A stretch of DNA of 64,000 nucleotides, from assembly GCF_905475465.1 (NCBI RefSeq), contig NC_062256.1, positions 4,907,662 through 4,971,661 of the forward strand, written 5' to 3'. Position 1 is the first letter of the stretch; each line of letters starts with the position of its first letter. Shown in pieces: positions 1 to 10,760 of the stretch. The translations under genes and the position numbers were made by a program. The notes below the pieces were generated by a model that saw only the letters and a list, made by a program, of their open reading frames with translations, was not told the DNA's origin and did no database searches. Source of the DNA: Pieris napi (taxonomy: Eukaryota; Arthropoda; Insecta; Lepidoptera; Pieridae).

Positions 1-783
1 GCAATTAAAATTGCTCAATTCCAGTCAATACTCGTCAATTATGACGTCACGACTACATCAAGCAATTTACGGCAACGGCAACAAGCATCAATACTGCGCA
101 ATACAATATTGAGCGATATGGCACAACTTCATCAACTAGGCAATACTGTCATACACGAGCATTTCAGTATTCGCTCGCTATGGACGACATTCTTCTTGCT
201 GCGGCGGCTTGTAGCGCTTTTTTTATTATTAATCAAAAACAAAAAAGAAAGAAAAGGAAAAGGCGTCTGGTGCGTCAAATCTGGGTGCGATCGTTTTTGG
301 CAAAGAGGCCGCAATTTTCATTGTGAAAATAAAATTAAACAATTAAAGAAAAAAATAGTTAATTAATTAAATTTTTATTTTTCTTTAATTCTTTAATTTA
401 ATTGTTTTTTTTTTCAAGAATTAGATAATATATTATTCAAAAACTTTACTAGAATGTCACGAACATACTTTGAATTACTTTTGAATAAAGTAGTTAGAAA
501 TTATTATTATTTAGACCTCTCGCTGTCCCCGCGGAAGCAAGACGGCAAGCCGCAAAACAAACAAGTGCGAATGAGACATATACAAAAATTGCTAGGAATT
601 TCCAAGTCCATTGGATATTCGTCAATTCGTATCTGCGACATTGAGCGATATGAAATATCTGGAGCAATTAGAAGCAATATCGCCGAAATAATTTATTGAA
701 TTTATTGAAATTGCTCCATTAATTGCTCCAGATCGGTCCATTCGTATCGCCGAGCAATTATTGCCCTCGTGTAAGCGCACCTT
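1..783 (+). mobile_element. PIF/Harbinger remnant, right end preserved
   Basis: A decayed Harbinger-type element that probably starts before the window. It holds the first codons of a transposase (180-326) and ends in a block (about 515-783) that recurs at 13817-14090 beside a remnant of the other Harbinger gene, a MADF protein. Both copies end in the same GCGCACCTTAAG string, so the right terminus is near 783 and the target-site duplication is probably TTA or TAA. The left terminus is not visible. The block between the transposase start and the shared right end is AT-rich and holds nothing I recognise. The family call rests on the paired gene remnants. Confidence 0.6.
180..326 (+). pseudogene. 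Harbinger transposase N-terminus (fragment)
   Basis: Forty-eight codons from an ATG at 180. They have the usual start of PIF/Harbinger transposases: a short hydrophobic stretch, a very basic run of Lys/Arg (residues about 20-31), then an IWVRSFLAKRP segment matching the family's 'R.WVRP....R' motif. Translation stops at TGA (324-326). The DDE catalytic core that should follow is absent, since normal length is about 350-400 residues. It is a truncated leftover with no expected function. Confidence 0.6.
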
Positions 784-1183
784 AAGAAAGGCGGTCATAG
801 AGGTTGTATGTCGGATTAAAAATGAAATATCAACTTTTTTATCTAAGAAATGATTTTTTTAAGGTTTTAATGATAATAACAAGTAAAACAAAATATATAT
901 TTTTAAAAAGGTAGATTTATATTCTCAAAAAAAAAAAGGATCCATCCGTACTAATAAATAATAGGTAGCAATAGAATAAGTTTTATTTATAAATTATTTC
1001 TGAAAATAGCTTTATTAATTACATGTAAATAATAAAATTTACCAGGTAATAGAAAACTGAACATAGGATTTATATAAAACATCGTCTTTTTACATAATAG
1101 GAAAACATTATAATTCACAATATTTACAGGTTTCTTTTATGCCAATATAGTTTAAGTACATAATAAATCCAACACTTCTTTTG
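784..1183. other. AT-rich spacer, nothing recognised
   Basis: About 400 bases of AT-rich sequence between the Harbinger right end and the Transib-like fragment. I see no open frame with recognisable motifs and no clear repeat structure. Confidence 0.5.
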
Positions 1184-1717
1184 CTAATACAGACTTCTTC
1201 TTCGTGGGTCTGAATTAAGAAGAAGTTTGTTCAAAAGATCCATATTAGTTACTTCTCGGGAATGTTTCCTAGTGTTATCGCGTCTAAATAGTTTAACTAA
1301 TTTATTACAAGATTCGGCGGCCTCTTCAGATAATTCACCGATAGACAATATAGCATTATCAATCACCTCTGAACCGTTTTGTGAATTTATTTTATACCCT
1401 GATGATAGACTCTGCAGAAGGTGACTACATCTGTCTATTAGATCTTTTTTAATACCTGTTATTTCGGCAGAAATTTCTGAGTTATGGAAAAATTTACGTG
1501 CAGTATTTCCATCATTGGATGTGCCACTTCCTCCACTTCGGGGTTTATCAACAATCAAGCCTAATTTTTCCCTAAACTGCTGCTGAATTAACCCTTTTCT
1601 CTGTGCGAGAGACGCTTTATCCTCGGCCGAACGAGCTTGCCATCTTTTAAAATTAGTTCGATAAGAAACGTGAATGAAATATTCAAAAAATCTTATGTAT
1701 GAGTCAAAATATCTCAA
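1184..1717 (-). pseudogene. Transib / RAG1-like transposase, C-terminal fragment
   Basis: A 177-codon open frame resembling the C-terminal third of Transib transposases, the DNA-transposon family related to the RAG1 recombinase. Visible motifs are a KRWQARS segment, the signature GSGTSNDGNTARKFF (residues about 63-77), then LIDRCSHLLQSLSSGYKIN, and IGELSEEAAESCNKLVKLFRR near residue 130. The last motif aligns with the RAG1 region around its third catalytic acidic residue (IGAWASEGNESGNKLFRR), so the glutamate-bearing helix appears retained. About 25-30 residues usually present between YKIN and the following G.EVI segment are missing, and the N-terminal two thirds with the first two catalytic aspartates are absent. 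It lies next to an errantivirus LTR and is not part of an intact element. Confidence 0.7.
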
Positions 1718-1739
1718 CGTGTGAGATATTTAAAAAAAA

Positions 1740-2045
1740 ACTTTGTTTAAAAGATTACACTTTTTATTTTAAAGATACACAAATTATTTAAGATTTAAAA
1801 GATTAACTTTAAAGATATACAAATTACTTAAGATTATCTAGAGCCTAGTGCTAGGTGGTGATGTGAATGATCAGTTATCAAGAGTCTTCTGCTTATATAC
1901 AAAAGATGCGGCGTCCGCGGGGTAGGATGCCGGTGGTCACTGGTGTCATCTTAGGAATGCAGTCTTAATGACTTATTGTTTATTAATAAGCCTTTATTCT
2001 TAATGACTTATTGTTTCATTCCAAGGTGTTATTGCTCGGAGTTGT
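1740..2045 (-). repeat. Errantivirus-like 3' LTR (approximate)
   Basis: Read on the minus strand, this follows directly after the envelope tail and contains a TATA-like TATATAAGCAG string (about 1890-1905). That is the expected position and content of a 3' LTR. The part nearest the Transib fragment holds two related AT-rich units (about 1749-1795 and 1796-1840). A matching 5' LTR is not in the window, so the ends are estimates. Confidence 0.45.
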
Positions 2046-3640
2046 TTATCTTTATGAGAGGTGTCAGGGTTCTCAATAACTAGTTCATTGTTATTTCTTT
2101 TTAAAAGAACCCTAGTGACTTGGGTGGCTTCACTCTCCCCTTCCAAATTCGAAGTCCTAAGTTTCCAAACCTTGGATCTGAGAATTTTAACAAAAATTAT
2201 AATGACAATTATTATAGTTATAACACTGATCCAACTATATTGAATAATTTCATGTTGTCTGTGTTAACTAAAAGAATCTATAGTTTTTAGTTGCTTCAGC
2301 TTAGACTTGATTTTTGTAGCGTCATATACAATGTCTATTTCTGATGCAGTTTCTATCATTGGAATATCAATATTAGCAATTATCATTTTGTCTTTTGACT
2401 CTGTGGTTTTGAACATTTTTATATCAGAAATATTTAATTCACAGTTTTCACCGTACAATATGTTTGATCCTTTTGTCCATAAAGTTTCTTGGTGATTATT
2501 GCAATTTGCACTTACTTCTATAGTTTTATTAAAAAAACATGTATATAGCTTTTGGTGAAATTTGAAATACTTCCTGAACTGGGCATTTTATTGGAACAGC
2601 TTGGCACTTGTCACTTTCTTTCTTGTTTAGTATTTCTGACTCACAAGTATTGATTTTAATTAAATTTCCTTTACATATCTGAAAATCCAAATTTCGGCAG
2701 TCCTCTACTTCATAGATTTCTTCGTCGTTGTATGCTAAAGTAACCTTTTGCATTATAGGATGGGTACAGAAGGGATTAATTTGGATAATGGGAACAATTT
2801 TCCTTGACTTATAAACTTGAATCTTAACTAATGGTATATTAATAACAAAGTATATTATCTGATTTATAATTCGACTATTTACTGTTATAAAAGATTCTAT
2901 ATCATTTATATTATTAGATAACATTACTTCTTTTGGTATACTATTTATGGTATCCTGTAAAATATGAGATTGTAAAATGCTATAATGAAACATATTATGT
3001 TCTGCAAAAGTGATCGCAGTACTAAGTCTTTCAGATACATCTTGTAAAGTTTGTGCCTGTAATAATAAGGAAATCGCTACTTTTTGTTGTATTTTTGAAT
3101 TAAATACTCCTTGAAATTGTTGATTAATTTGCTGTTGAATTAAGGTTATATTAGCAATTTGCTTATTATATTCTTCCAATGTATCATCTGTTACAGATAT
3201 TTGTTTATTATATGCTACTCGTAGAGTTTCTAAATCTTTCTGAATACTATCTAAATCGTCTTGGTCTAAATTACCAGTAATAGATTTGATTACATATCCT
3301 AATCCATTAATTAATCCACGCTTTATACGACTATTACTTTGTATATTCAAATGTTTACAAATTTCCCTGATATGTTCTAAAATAATATCGATTCTCTGAT
3401 ATACACGCTTGACTTCATCAGATTTAAATCTAGTGAGAGCATTTTTCATAGAATTTTCAATACTATCTAGGTTATTCTTTATAGGTTTAATATCTAATTT
3501 ATGAATAATCGCCCACCGTCCTTCTAGTAATCGAGTTGGTTTAGATTCTATTAAAATTACATTTTCCGATGGAGTTAATTTTCTGAACTTGAATGCTGTG
3601 ACGAAGAAGATGAGTCTGGAACAATATTTAGTTCTTCAAC
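2040..3640 (-). pseudogene. env: Errantivirus-type envelope gene, frameshifted
   Basis: An envelope gene of an insect endogenous retrovirus (gypsy/TED type) directly downstream of an integrase tail in another frame. The main open stretch (3449-2529) extends upstream without stop to about 3635, but no start codon is visible there, as expected if env is made from a spliced message. About 40 residues into that stretch is a basic RIKR processing-type site followed by a glycine-rich hydrophobic segment. This resembles the baculovirus F-like fusion proteins of errantiviruses, with an all-helical stretch after it. A frameshift near 2530 moves the frame to 2458-2264. A second shift is needed to reach a membrane span (about 2235-2170) and a short cytoplasmic tail ending near 2040. 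It cannot encode an intact protein. Confidence 0.7.
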
Positions 3641-4163
3641 ATGATATGATCGACCATTACTCAATTTATACTTATTATGTGGCTCTACACTGACTATAGT
3701 GAATGGACCTAAAAATCTAGGTTTAGTTTTATGCCTATCTGCCATGCTATTTTTTAAATAAGCGACATTGCCTACTTTATAAATCTTAGGGGTTTTAATT
3801 TTCTTATTAATTCGTTCATTTCTAACTTCTTTTCCTCGTTTTAATAATTCATGAACAATTTTATTTAAACTTTTTGAAAATTCCCGCTGTTAAGCTGTAT
3901 AATTTTGTATAACAACTTTGACATTATCTAAGCTTCGCAATTTTGCTTTCCTTCCAAAATGAACTTCAAATTGTGAATATGTTATTAAGTTGATTGATGT
4001 GAATATGTTATATGATAGGAATGTGTTATTAAGTTGATTTTTTTCTAGATCAGAATCTCTTTGTAAACGATAAAGTTCTTGAATAGTATTATGCAGTCTT
4101 TCTACATCTGAGTTAGATTTATGATGTTGAGGTGTAGTTGTATAATCTTTAATGTTATAAGTT
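3610..4163 (-). pseudogene. pol: Gypsy/errantivirus integrase C-terminus
   Basis: Minus-strand codons contain the integrase segment SNSDVERLHNTIQELYRL near 4110. A disrupted part follows, then a C-terminal domain with GNVAYLKNSMADRHKTKPR and FLGPFTIVSVE, the usual gypsy integrase tail with a GPF motif. It ends by overlapping env. An internal stop and a short duplicated AT-rich segment (about 3970-4045) break the frame. The upstream part of pol is gone. At 4163 the sequence switches without a gap into a truncated piggyBac gene, so a deletion or rearrangement joined two unrelated elements here. Confidence 0.65.
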
Positions 4164-4995
4164 TGCTAGGCATATACACGACGCCACAGAATCTTCCTCG
4201 GAACGCAGGTAACTGCTCATCAATAGTAACATTCTCAGACATACTATAACATTTTTGAAAATTGTCATTCATCAAATTGCAGAAGTCCCTGATAGCCGCC
4301 AGTTTATCCAGTGATTGTCTCACTTCCCTTGTTGTTCGGCTATCAAACCGTAAACTCCTGAGAATAAAAAGGAATCTTTTGCAACTCATTGTGTTCGAGA
4401 AAAATTCGATTCCGGTGCCATGAGCAGCCCATAAATCTTGATAATTCAAATGCGATGATCGAAGCACTCCCGACATATAAAGGAGTCCAAAGAATGCGAG
4501 TAACTCTTCGTGAGAAACAACTTTGCAATCACGTTCTCTCTGGAAGTTGTTTTGAATGGATATTATATATTCGTTCGTGTAAGTCAGAATAAGATCTACG
4601 GTTTCCCTTGAAAATATACTCAAAAATGCATCGCTCAAAGTCATTATGTCTCCAGCGGGTCCTTTGGGTCCAGCAGTTTCTGTCACAATATTAGAACGTT
4701 GAGTTCTGACCATGGAGCGTGGTGGATGTTTGTACCATTTTGTTAGTCTATTTTTTCCGAGGTAAAATGATTGATCATGACTTTGAGAGGAGCTGGCTAA
4801 ATTTTGTAAAGGGACCTCATCCTCACTACCACTGATCATTCGATTCGTTTTTTCGTTTTCGCTTTGCTCCGATTCGGTGACATGGTCACTTACTATTACG
4901 TCATGATCTTGCTCATTTTCAGATGCACTATCGATAGCCTCTTCTTCTTCTTCTAAAAACTGTATAATTTCCGGATCTTTTAGTCCACGTGGCAT
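4163..4995 (-). pseudogene. piggyBac transposase, truncated (copy 1)
   Basis: Starts MPRGLKDPEIIQFLEEEEEA, followed by a long acidic N-terminal region. The folded domain then begins near FLSIFSRETVDLILTYTNEYI, followed by the region of the first catalytic aspartate, VTIDEQLPAFRGRF. After VVYMPSK the frame leaves piggyBac and reads 20 unrelated residues from the neighbouring integrase before a stop at 4102. The second and third catalytic aspartates and the C-terminal cysteine-rich domain are absent. Copy 2 (49751-50752) is nearly identical up to the break. Copy 1 differs by a few residues and a slightly longer acidic segment. Confidence 0.8.
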
Positions 4996-5369
4996 TTTTG
5001 ATTTTACTGGAAACCAAAAACAAAAATATCACAACATAACCTCAAAAATGTCAAATTATTATAATTGAACACTTTTAACATTCATCACTTGCAAAATACA
5101 ATGTTTTAAAACGGAAATAATAAAATTAACAACTATTTACTTACTCGGAATTTAGACCACACAAACAGTCACCTGGGGTGTCGTGCACCCCAAACACACT
5201 CTCCGAGCCCAACCGTCCACAACCGAGCGCCGCTCGCAACTGAATCATGTACGTTTTACATGTTTACGAAGCTACCTAGAAGAGCAGCGCGCTAAATTCA
5301 AATTTTAAAAAGTTGTGCGCCTGGGAACCCGCTCTGGGGTGTATGACAACCCACGCGACCAATTAAGGG
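4164..5369 (-). mobile_element. piggyBac copy 1, 3' part lost
   Basis: The 5' end is intact: the inverted repeat reads inward from 5369 and the TTAA target follows at 5370-5373. The end matches the left end of the second copy at 49386 over several hundred bases. The other end is missing, because at 4163 the element stops inside its transposase gene and continues as gypsy integrase. It was inserted in a pogo-like element, whose C-terminal transposase codons resume right after the TTAA. Confidence 0.8.
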
Positions 5370-5373
5370 TTAA

Positions 5374-7040
5374 AGATTGATTAAGTAAAATAAACGGTGA
5401 CACAGATGGTGAGGTTATAACATTGTCTGTTTCAGTTTGCACGTTTTTTCTGTCAGTAACGTAGGAGCTTAAATATTCGTCATCTGTGAATATATTAGGG
5501 TTAAATGGAAAAATTCCAGTAACTGTGAAACTTTTCTGAATATTTCTAGGAGTCATTGCATTTGGGTAAGCACTGCCTAGACATCCAGCCAAATCATATA
5601 TGGTTAACGGCCGCCCTGGATGACTAACCATCCAATTATCGCATGCAGTATTGTAGTATGACTTCATCGCTCCAAATACTATTCGATCCAAAGTTTGTTA
5701 TTTTGGAGAGGTACGTGTTGGTATAGTTAAGAGATGGATACCATTATCTTTGCAGTAGTTTATAGAGTCAATGGTTATGTGACTCATGGTTGTCAAATAT
5801 AATAAGACAAGGGTGCCTCTTATATGTTTGGGTCCTTGGTGCATCTTATATGCTTATGAATTTTTTTTAGGAAAAGTAGGAAATTTGGTCCAGTCATCCA
5901 TCCACTCGGATGTGGAGCTTCTTCAGTACCCGGTGGGGCACCATCTATCATTCGTTGCTGCCAATTTTTACGTGGGAATATAATAAATGGTGGAAGGTTA
6001 CCTATAGCATTTATAGCTCCACATACAGTAAAAAGCTGCCCACGTTTTCCAGATGTGACCTTAGACACTTGTTTAAGACCTCTATATGCTACAATTTCTT
6101 TTGGCTTATGAACTGTAGTGATTCCAGTTTCGTCTACATTCCAGATTTGGTCCGGCCCAAAATTAAATCTTTGTAATAAGCTTTTCAAATTCTCAAAGAA
6201 AGTTCCAACATTGTGTCTGTTAAAAGCTGTGGCGCGAGACAAACTAGTGGCTTCGGGTACACGCAATGACAACTCTTTGTGACGATTCATAAAACCGTAG
6301 AACCAATCGTAAGTAGCTGTTTCCTGTTCAACCCATTTTGGTGGTATTTTTTTTACTATTTTCAGAAGCATATTGAAATGCAAGGTCTCGTAAATTCTTA
6401 GGAGTTAATTCATGGTACAATTTACTGGCCATTATTTAAATAACTAACACGTTCTGTCTCTTCAGTTGACGAAAAAATTTGTGACTGGCGATAGTTTGGC
6501 GTGTAGTCAATATTTTCAGTCGTAGCATTTTTCTTCTTTCTGACATATCTTTTCAGTGTCATAACTGCTATCCCGTAACCTTTGGCAGTACCACGAATAC
6601 TCTTACTCCTTATAACATCATTAACAGCCAACTCCAAGATTTCCTCATCGATTGGTATTCCTTTTCTTGCACCTTCTTTTGTTTTATATACTCTAGGCAT
6701 ATTGAATCCTGAAATTATTAAAAAATAAACACTTGATCCGGCGGGATCATATCTCCCATAAGAAAGTGTACCATGTGTACCCTAGGTACATTGAGGTTAT
6801 AAAAAAATATTGTAAAAATATCTACTACTATTAACACTGTTCTATGAAACAGACGTTTAAACACATAGATAATGAATAGTTTAAAATTGATTCTTATACA
6901 AAATATGTTTCCTAACCAATTGTGCCATCAAAATAAACACTTACGAAAAATATTTTCTGGCCACACGAAACACGCAAGTCAAAAACGTCTGATGCTATCT
7001 CATTCGATTACTTAGCATGGACATTTTCAGTCCATGTATA
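5374..7040 (-). pseudogene. Pogo-like (DDE_1) transposase, copy A
   Basis: A Tigger/pogo-type transposase broken into three open pieces. 6700-6422 is an N-terminal Psq-type helix-turn-helix segment (MPRVYKTKEGARKG, with RGTAKGYGIAVMTLKRY). 6383-5820 holds the CENP-B-like DW.YGFMNRH segment and the first catalytic aspartate in IWNVDETG. 5691-5374 is the tail with IQKSFTVTGIFPFNP. Against copy B (8378-7495), copy A has an extra T near 6425 and another near 6352 that shift the frame, and further decay around 5820-5700. A shared 5' flank runs to about 7040. Its 3' end is interrupted by piggyBac copy 1 at the TTAA at 5370-5373. Confidence 0.8.
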
Positions 7041-7490
7041 CAGGGTTTCCCAGAAAGAATGGATTATCCTTGAACCCCGCACGGAACAGCTCTCCAGCGC
7101 TCAGAAAAAAATATCAAAAAAAAAAAATCCAAGTGATGCCCAAAATATGTTTTTTTTTAGAAAAACATAAGTTATTTTTACTTTACTTCACATTCATGTG
7201 CACAACGGCCACAAAGTAATGAAATTTGTGGCGTTTTTGGTGTCATCTTATTCCTGATAGACTATACTACTAGAAATACATTAAATAATATAAGTATCTA
7301 TGGTACTTTTTTCAAAAACAAAATAAGAACTTGAGTTTTTGACATGAAATTTGATAACATAATAATTTTGGCATAGTTTGAGAGTGTTTCATGTAAAAAA
7401 AAAGTATGAAAACGTAAGTGACCAGCTATTTAAAAAAAATGCGCAGTTCATACCGTTTACAAAATGGTATAATACATCATTTTATCTAAT
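7041..7490. other. Spacer between two pogo copies
   Basis: About 450 bases of AT-rich unique-looking sequence with homopolymer runs. It separates the 5' flank of pogo copy A from the truncated 3' end of copy B. No coding motif or repeat recognised. Confidence 0.5.
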
Positions 7491-8756
7491 ACCACTACGA
7501 AGTTATTGCTTTGCAGTAGTTTATAGAGTCAATGGTAATGTGTGACTCATGGTTGTCAAATATAATAATACAAGGGCTGTCCTTGGTGCATCTTATACGC
7601 TTATGAATTTTTTTTAGGAAAAGTAGGAAATTTGGTCCAGTCATCCATCCACTCGGATGTGGAGCTCCTTCAGTACCCGGTGGGCCACCTGGCTGGGCTG
7701 CCAAATTTTACGTGGGAATATAATAAATGGTGGAAGGTGGTTACCTATAGCATTTATAGCTCCACATACAGTAACAAGCTGCCCACGTTCTCCAGATGTG
7801 ACCTTAGACACTTGTTTAAGACCTCTATATGCTACAATTTCTTTTGGCTTATGAACTGTAGTGATTCCAGTTTCGTCTACATTCCAGATTTGGTCCGGCC
7901 CAAAATTAAATCTCTGTAATAAGCTTTTCAAATTCTCAAAGAAAGTTCCAACATTGTGTCTGTTAAAAGCTGTGGTGCGAGACAAACTAGTGGCTTCGGG
8001 TACACGCAATGACAACTCTTTGTGACGATTCATAAAACCGTAGAACCAATCGTAAGAAGCTGTTTCCTGTTCAACCCATTTTGGTGGTATTTTTTTACTA
8101 TTTTCAGAAGCATATTGAAATGCAAGGTCTCGTACATTCTTAGGAGTTAATCCATGGTACAATTTACTGGCCATTATTAAATAACTAACAAGTTCTGTCT
8201 GTTCAGTTGACGAAAAAATTTGTGACTGGCGATAGTTTGGCGTGTAGTCAATATTTTCAGTCGTAGCATTTTTCTTCTTTCTGACGTATCTTTTCAGTGT
8301 CATAACTGCTATCCCATAACCTTTGGCAGTACCACGAATACTCTTACCTCCTATAACATCATTAACAGCCAACTCCAAGATTTCCTTATCGATTGGTATT
8401 CTTTTTCTTGCACTTTCTTTTGTTTTATATATATATTAGGGGACACTTGATCCGGCGGGATCATATCTCCCATAAGAAAGTGTACCAGGTGTACCCTAGG
8501 TACATTGAGGTTATAAAAAATTATTGTAAAAATATCTACTACTATTAACACTGTTCTATGAAACAGACGTTTGAACACATAGATAATGAATAGTTTAAAA
8601 TTGATTCTTATACAAAATATGTTTCCTAACCAATTGTGCCATCAAAATAAACACTTACGAAAAATATTTTCTGGCCACACGAAACACGCAAGTCAAAAAC
8701 GTCTGATGCTATCTCATTCGATTACTTAGCATGGACATTTTCAGTCCATGTATACA
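7491..8756 (-). pseudogene. Pogo-like (DDE_1) transposase, copy B
   Basis: A second, better-preserved copy of the same element. The long frame (8378-7641) runs from the Psq-like helix-turn-helix (RGTAKGYGIAVMTLKRY) through the DW.YGFMNRH segment and the catalytic IWNVDETG to FIIFPRK. A frameshift then passes it to 7704-7495, which holds the second catalytic aspartate in IIIFDNHESH. The start codon region near 8430 is damaged, since the MPRVYK start of copy A is not readable, and the C-terminal part is missing. From 8440 to 8756 the 5' flank matches copy A almost base for base and ends at the same point, so 8756 is probably close to the element's 5' terminus. Confidence 0.8.
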
Positions 8757-8870
8757 TGCATATATATGCGGACGCTTTCCTTGGGAAATTTGTTTGTCCT
8801 TGTGCCGAGTACTGCTGTGAAATTGTATATATAAAACTGCCTTGAATAATAAGCAATCTGATCAGGAACT

Positions 8871-9134
8871 TTAGGCAGTACCTGATTTTTTTGGCAATCG
8901 AATGATATTGAAACAATGACGCACTTTGAGTTGATCATCTTCTTGTTTTGTCTGATACATCTTCCACATCTTACGAATATTCAAATCAGATGATACATAT
9001 TTCCTCTCAGAAGTATCTGATCTGCAATAGTGTGATTCGATACATTTAAAAGACTCAATGAATCGCATAACACTTTCCTTCTTTGCGGAATTTTTTCTCG
9101 AAACCCTATCACCGCCTCTATTTTCTTCTGGCAT
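8871..9134 (-). pseudogene. N-terminal fragment of DUF7869-type transposon protein
   Basis: Eighty-seven codons with the segment CIESHYCRSDTSERKY followed by LNIRKMWKMY. I recall this segment from a repeated insect protein family in which it precedes a DUF7869-type core (FDMEKTLPLPRIPTNV and a GPQEVGS segment, present here at 47124-47985 on the other strand). The fragment stops before that core. Its natural function is unknown and is presumed transposition-related from copy number. Attribution is from memory of the motif. Confidence 0.5.
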
Positions 9135-9160
9135 TGTACCGCTTAAAAAATATTTTTTGG

Positions 9161-10005
9161 CTATGTTTCGAAGTCTATGAATACCAACGCTAAGAGTTTT
9201 TGAAAAGGCCCTTTGACAAATTCTAACTTGTACGGCTTAGTATAGGTACGAACATAATACTTTGTGTACCTCTTTGTGATGTTATATGTCTTTTCTTGAC
9301 CTTTAGTTTTATTGGGGTTATTGGGTCTCTTCTTCGACCAACAAGCTTCAGTGGAATGCCCTTTCTTATTGCAATTCTTGAAAAATTGTACCTTTTTCTT
9401 CGTCTTTGTGTAGAATGCTTCTGAAGGCTGAGGTTCACTCGCTTCGGTTTGCCTTCTTGCTTCGTATTCTTCTTCGATTTTTATTTTTAAATTGCCAGGA
9501 CTTGGCAGAACATCTCTCGACTCAATTGCCGTTCGGAAGCTATCGGAATTTGTAGGTAAACTGTATAACATCATTATGCTTAATAACTCTTGATGCATTT
9601 TGACATCCATGTCTTTTAATTTACCTACTACATTTATAAAATTACTGATATGGTCTCTCACATCTTCTTGTGCAGTCATTTTCTTCAATACTAGTTGTTT
9701 TAATAGCGTTGCCTCTTTGCCGGCCCTGGTTTTTGATGTACAGACTTTAGTTTGTCCCATCCCTCCTTGGATGTATTACACCCTTTAATTTGTTTAAGTT
9801 CTGGTGGAGATATAAGTAAAAATAGCTCTGACCTTGCCTTTAAGCCTTCCTTTAGGAACGCATTCTTTTCTTCGGCAGTCGAAGATGCCGCTTGCGTTTT
9901 TTCACCACTAGCGTATTCCCACAAATTGTATCTTATGAGAATCGCCTGTGCTTGTAAGCACCAGGTATCGTAATTTGATTTTGTCAACGGTTCTATCCTT
10001 CAGAC
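9161..10005 (-). pseudogene. gag: Copia gag, frameshifted
   Basis: A Copia-type capsid gene read on the minus strand. The start IEPLTKSNYDTWCLQAQAIL (about 10000-9950) is the usual gag beginning. A core with GWDKLKSVH follows. After a frameshift near 9760-9700 the second half runs ATLLKQLVLKKMTAQEDV..., then YSLPTNSDSFRTAIESRD, then a degenerate zinc knuckle (NCNKKGHSTEACW) in which the first cysteine is replaced. Downstream protease, integrase and reverse transcriptase are absent. The last residues before the stop at 9161 (LALVFIDFET) do not look like gag. Confidence 0.7.
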
Positions 10006-10468
10006 AGACGATTAAAAAAAAAATCTCTGCTACCACTGATAGGGTGGACTATAGCAATTAAATAAAACGTAAATAATACTTGAAATTATTGTGTTTACTT
10101 GTATATTGGGCTTCAAAACAGGTCATGTTTTCCTGCAATTGATGGCTGCAACACTGTGGCCCGGCAACATTGCAAACAATAGCAGCCACACTATGCAATA
10201 TTGCAGTAATGTCCTGGCCATATAGCCAAACATGTTTTGTATAGCCACTTATGGCCGATGTTGTCCCGATGGGTTGCCGGACGATCGCTAGGCTATCGAA
10301 TTCAACTGCAATATTGCACAGACAGTTCTATTGTTGTTTCATTCACTCTTTTTGTTATGGCGCAGTGTATCCTTTTCTACGCGACATGAAGTTTGCTATG
10401 AGTGAAGTGTGCCTGTTCATATACTCTGTGTTTTGCGATCAGCTACATGAGGTTAGGCTACTTCGTAA

Positions 10469-10617
10469 AAATTAGTACTAAGTGGTCTAACGAGACAATT
10501 ACTGATTTCATTAATGAAGAACATTTACACCCTGAGTTGTAGGATATAAAAAACGGCATATACAAAGATAGGAATGCTAAAAAAGATGCATGGAATGAAA
10601 TCGCTGAAAAGTTTGTT
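10469..10617 (+). pseudogene. MADF/SANT accessory gene, first exon remnant
   Basis: Plus-strand codons read KWSNETITDFINEEHLHPEL, then a TAG, then DIKNGIYKDRNAKKDAWNEI. This is the MADF/Myb-like helix pattern of Harbinger accessory proteins (...W..........YK.R..+..AW..IA). The TAG is where the family has tryptophan, so one TGG-to-TAG change explains the stop. No clear start codon remains. Likely DNA-binding partner of the transposase when intact. Confidence 0.55.
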
Positions 10618-10619
10618 TA

Positions 10620-10760
10620 AGAGAAAGTCGAAGTCGCCTTTTGACATTCTAGTAAAGTTCTTGAATAATTTATTATCAAGGCTTATTTCTAGACTCAAAT
10701 TGTCTACAGTTTCACGCCCATTTAAGTAAGGTCGAATCCACAATCTCTTCTTTTTCTGTT
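10620..10760 (-). pseudogene. Harbinger transposase N-terminal remnant
   Basis: Minus-strand frame with LWIRPYLNGRETVDNLSLEI and then LFKNFTRMSKGDFDFLLNKL. This is the conserved 'WVRP...R...G.Y..L..EL......F.NF.RM....F..LL' block of Harbinger transposases. A basic KKRNRKRR run precedes it in a shifted frame. The catalytic core is missing. Confidence 0.6.

Noticed and set aside
132..314. Minus-strand 60-codon frame
   Set aside because: Antisense to the Harbinger transposase start on plus; low complexity and no motif.
8733..8757. CATGGACATTTTCAGTCCATG palindrome as a regulatory operator
   Set aside because: It lies at the shared 5' limit of both pogo copies, so a terminal structure of the element explains it better.
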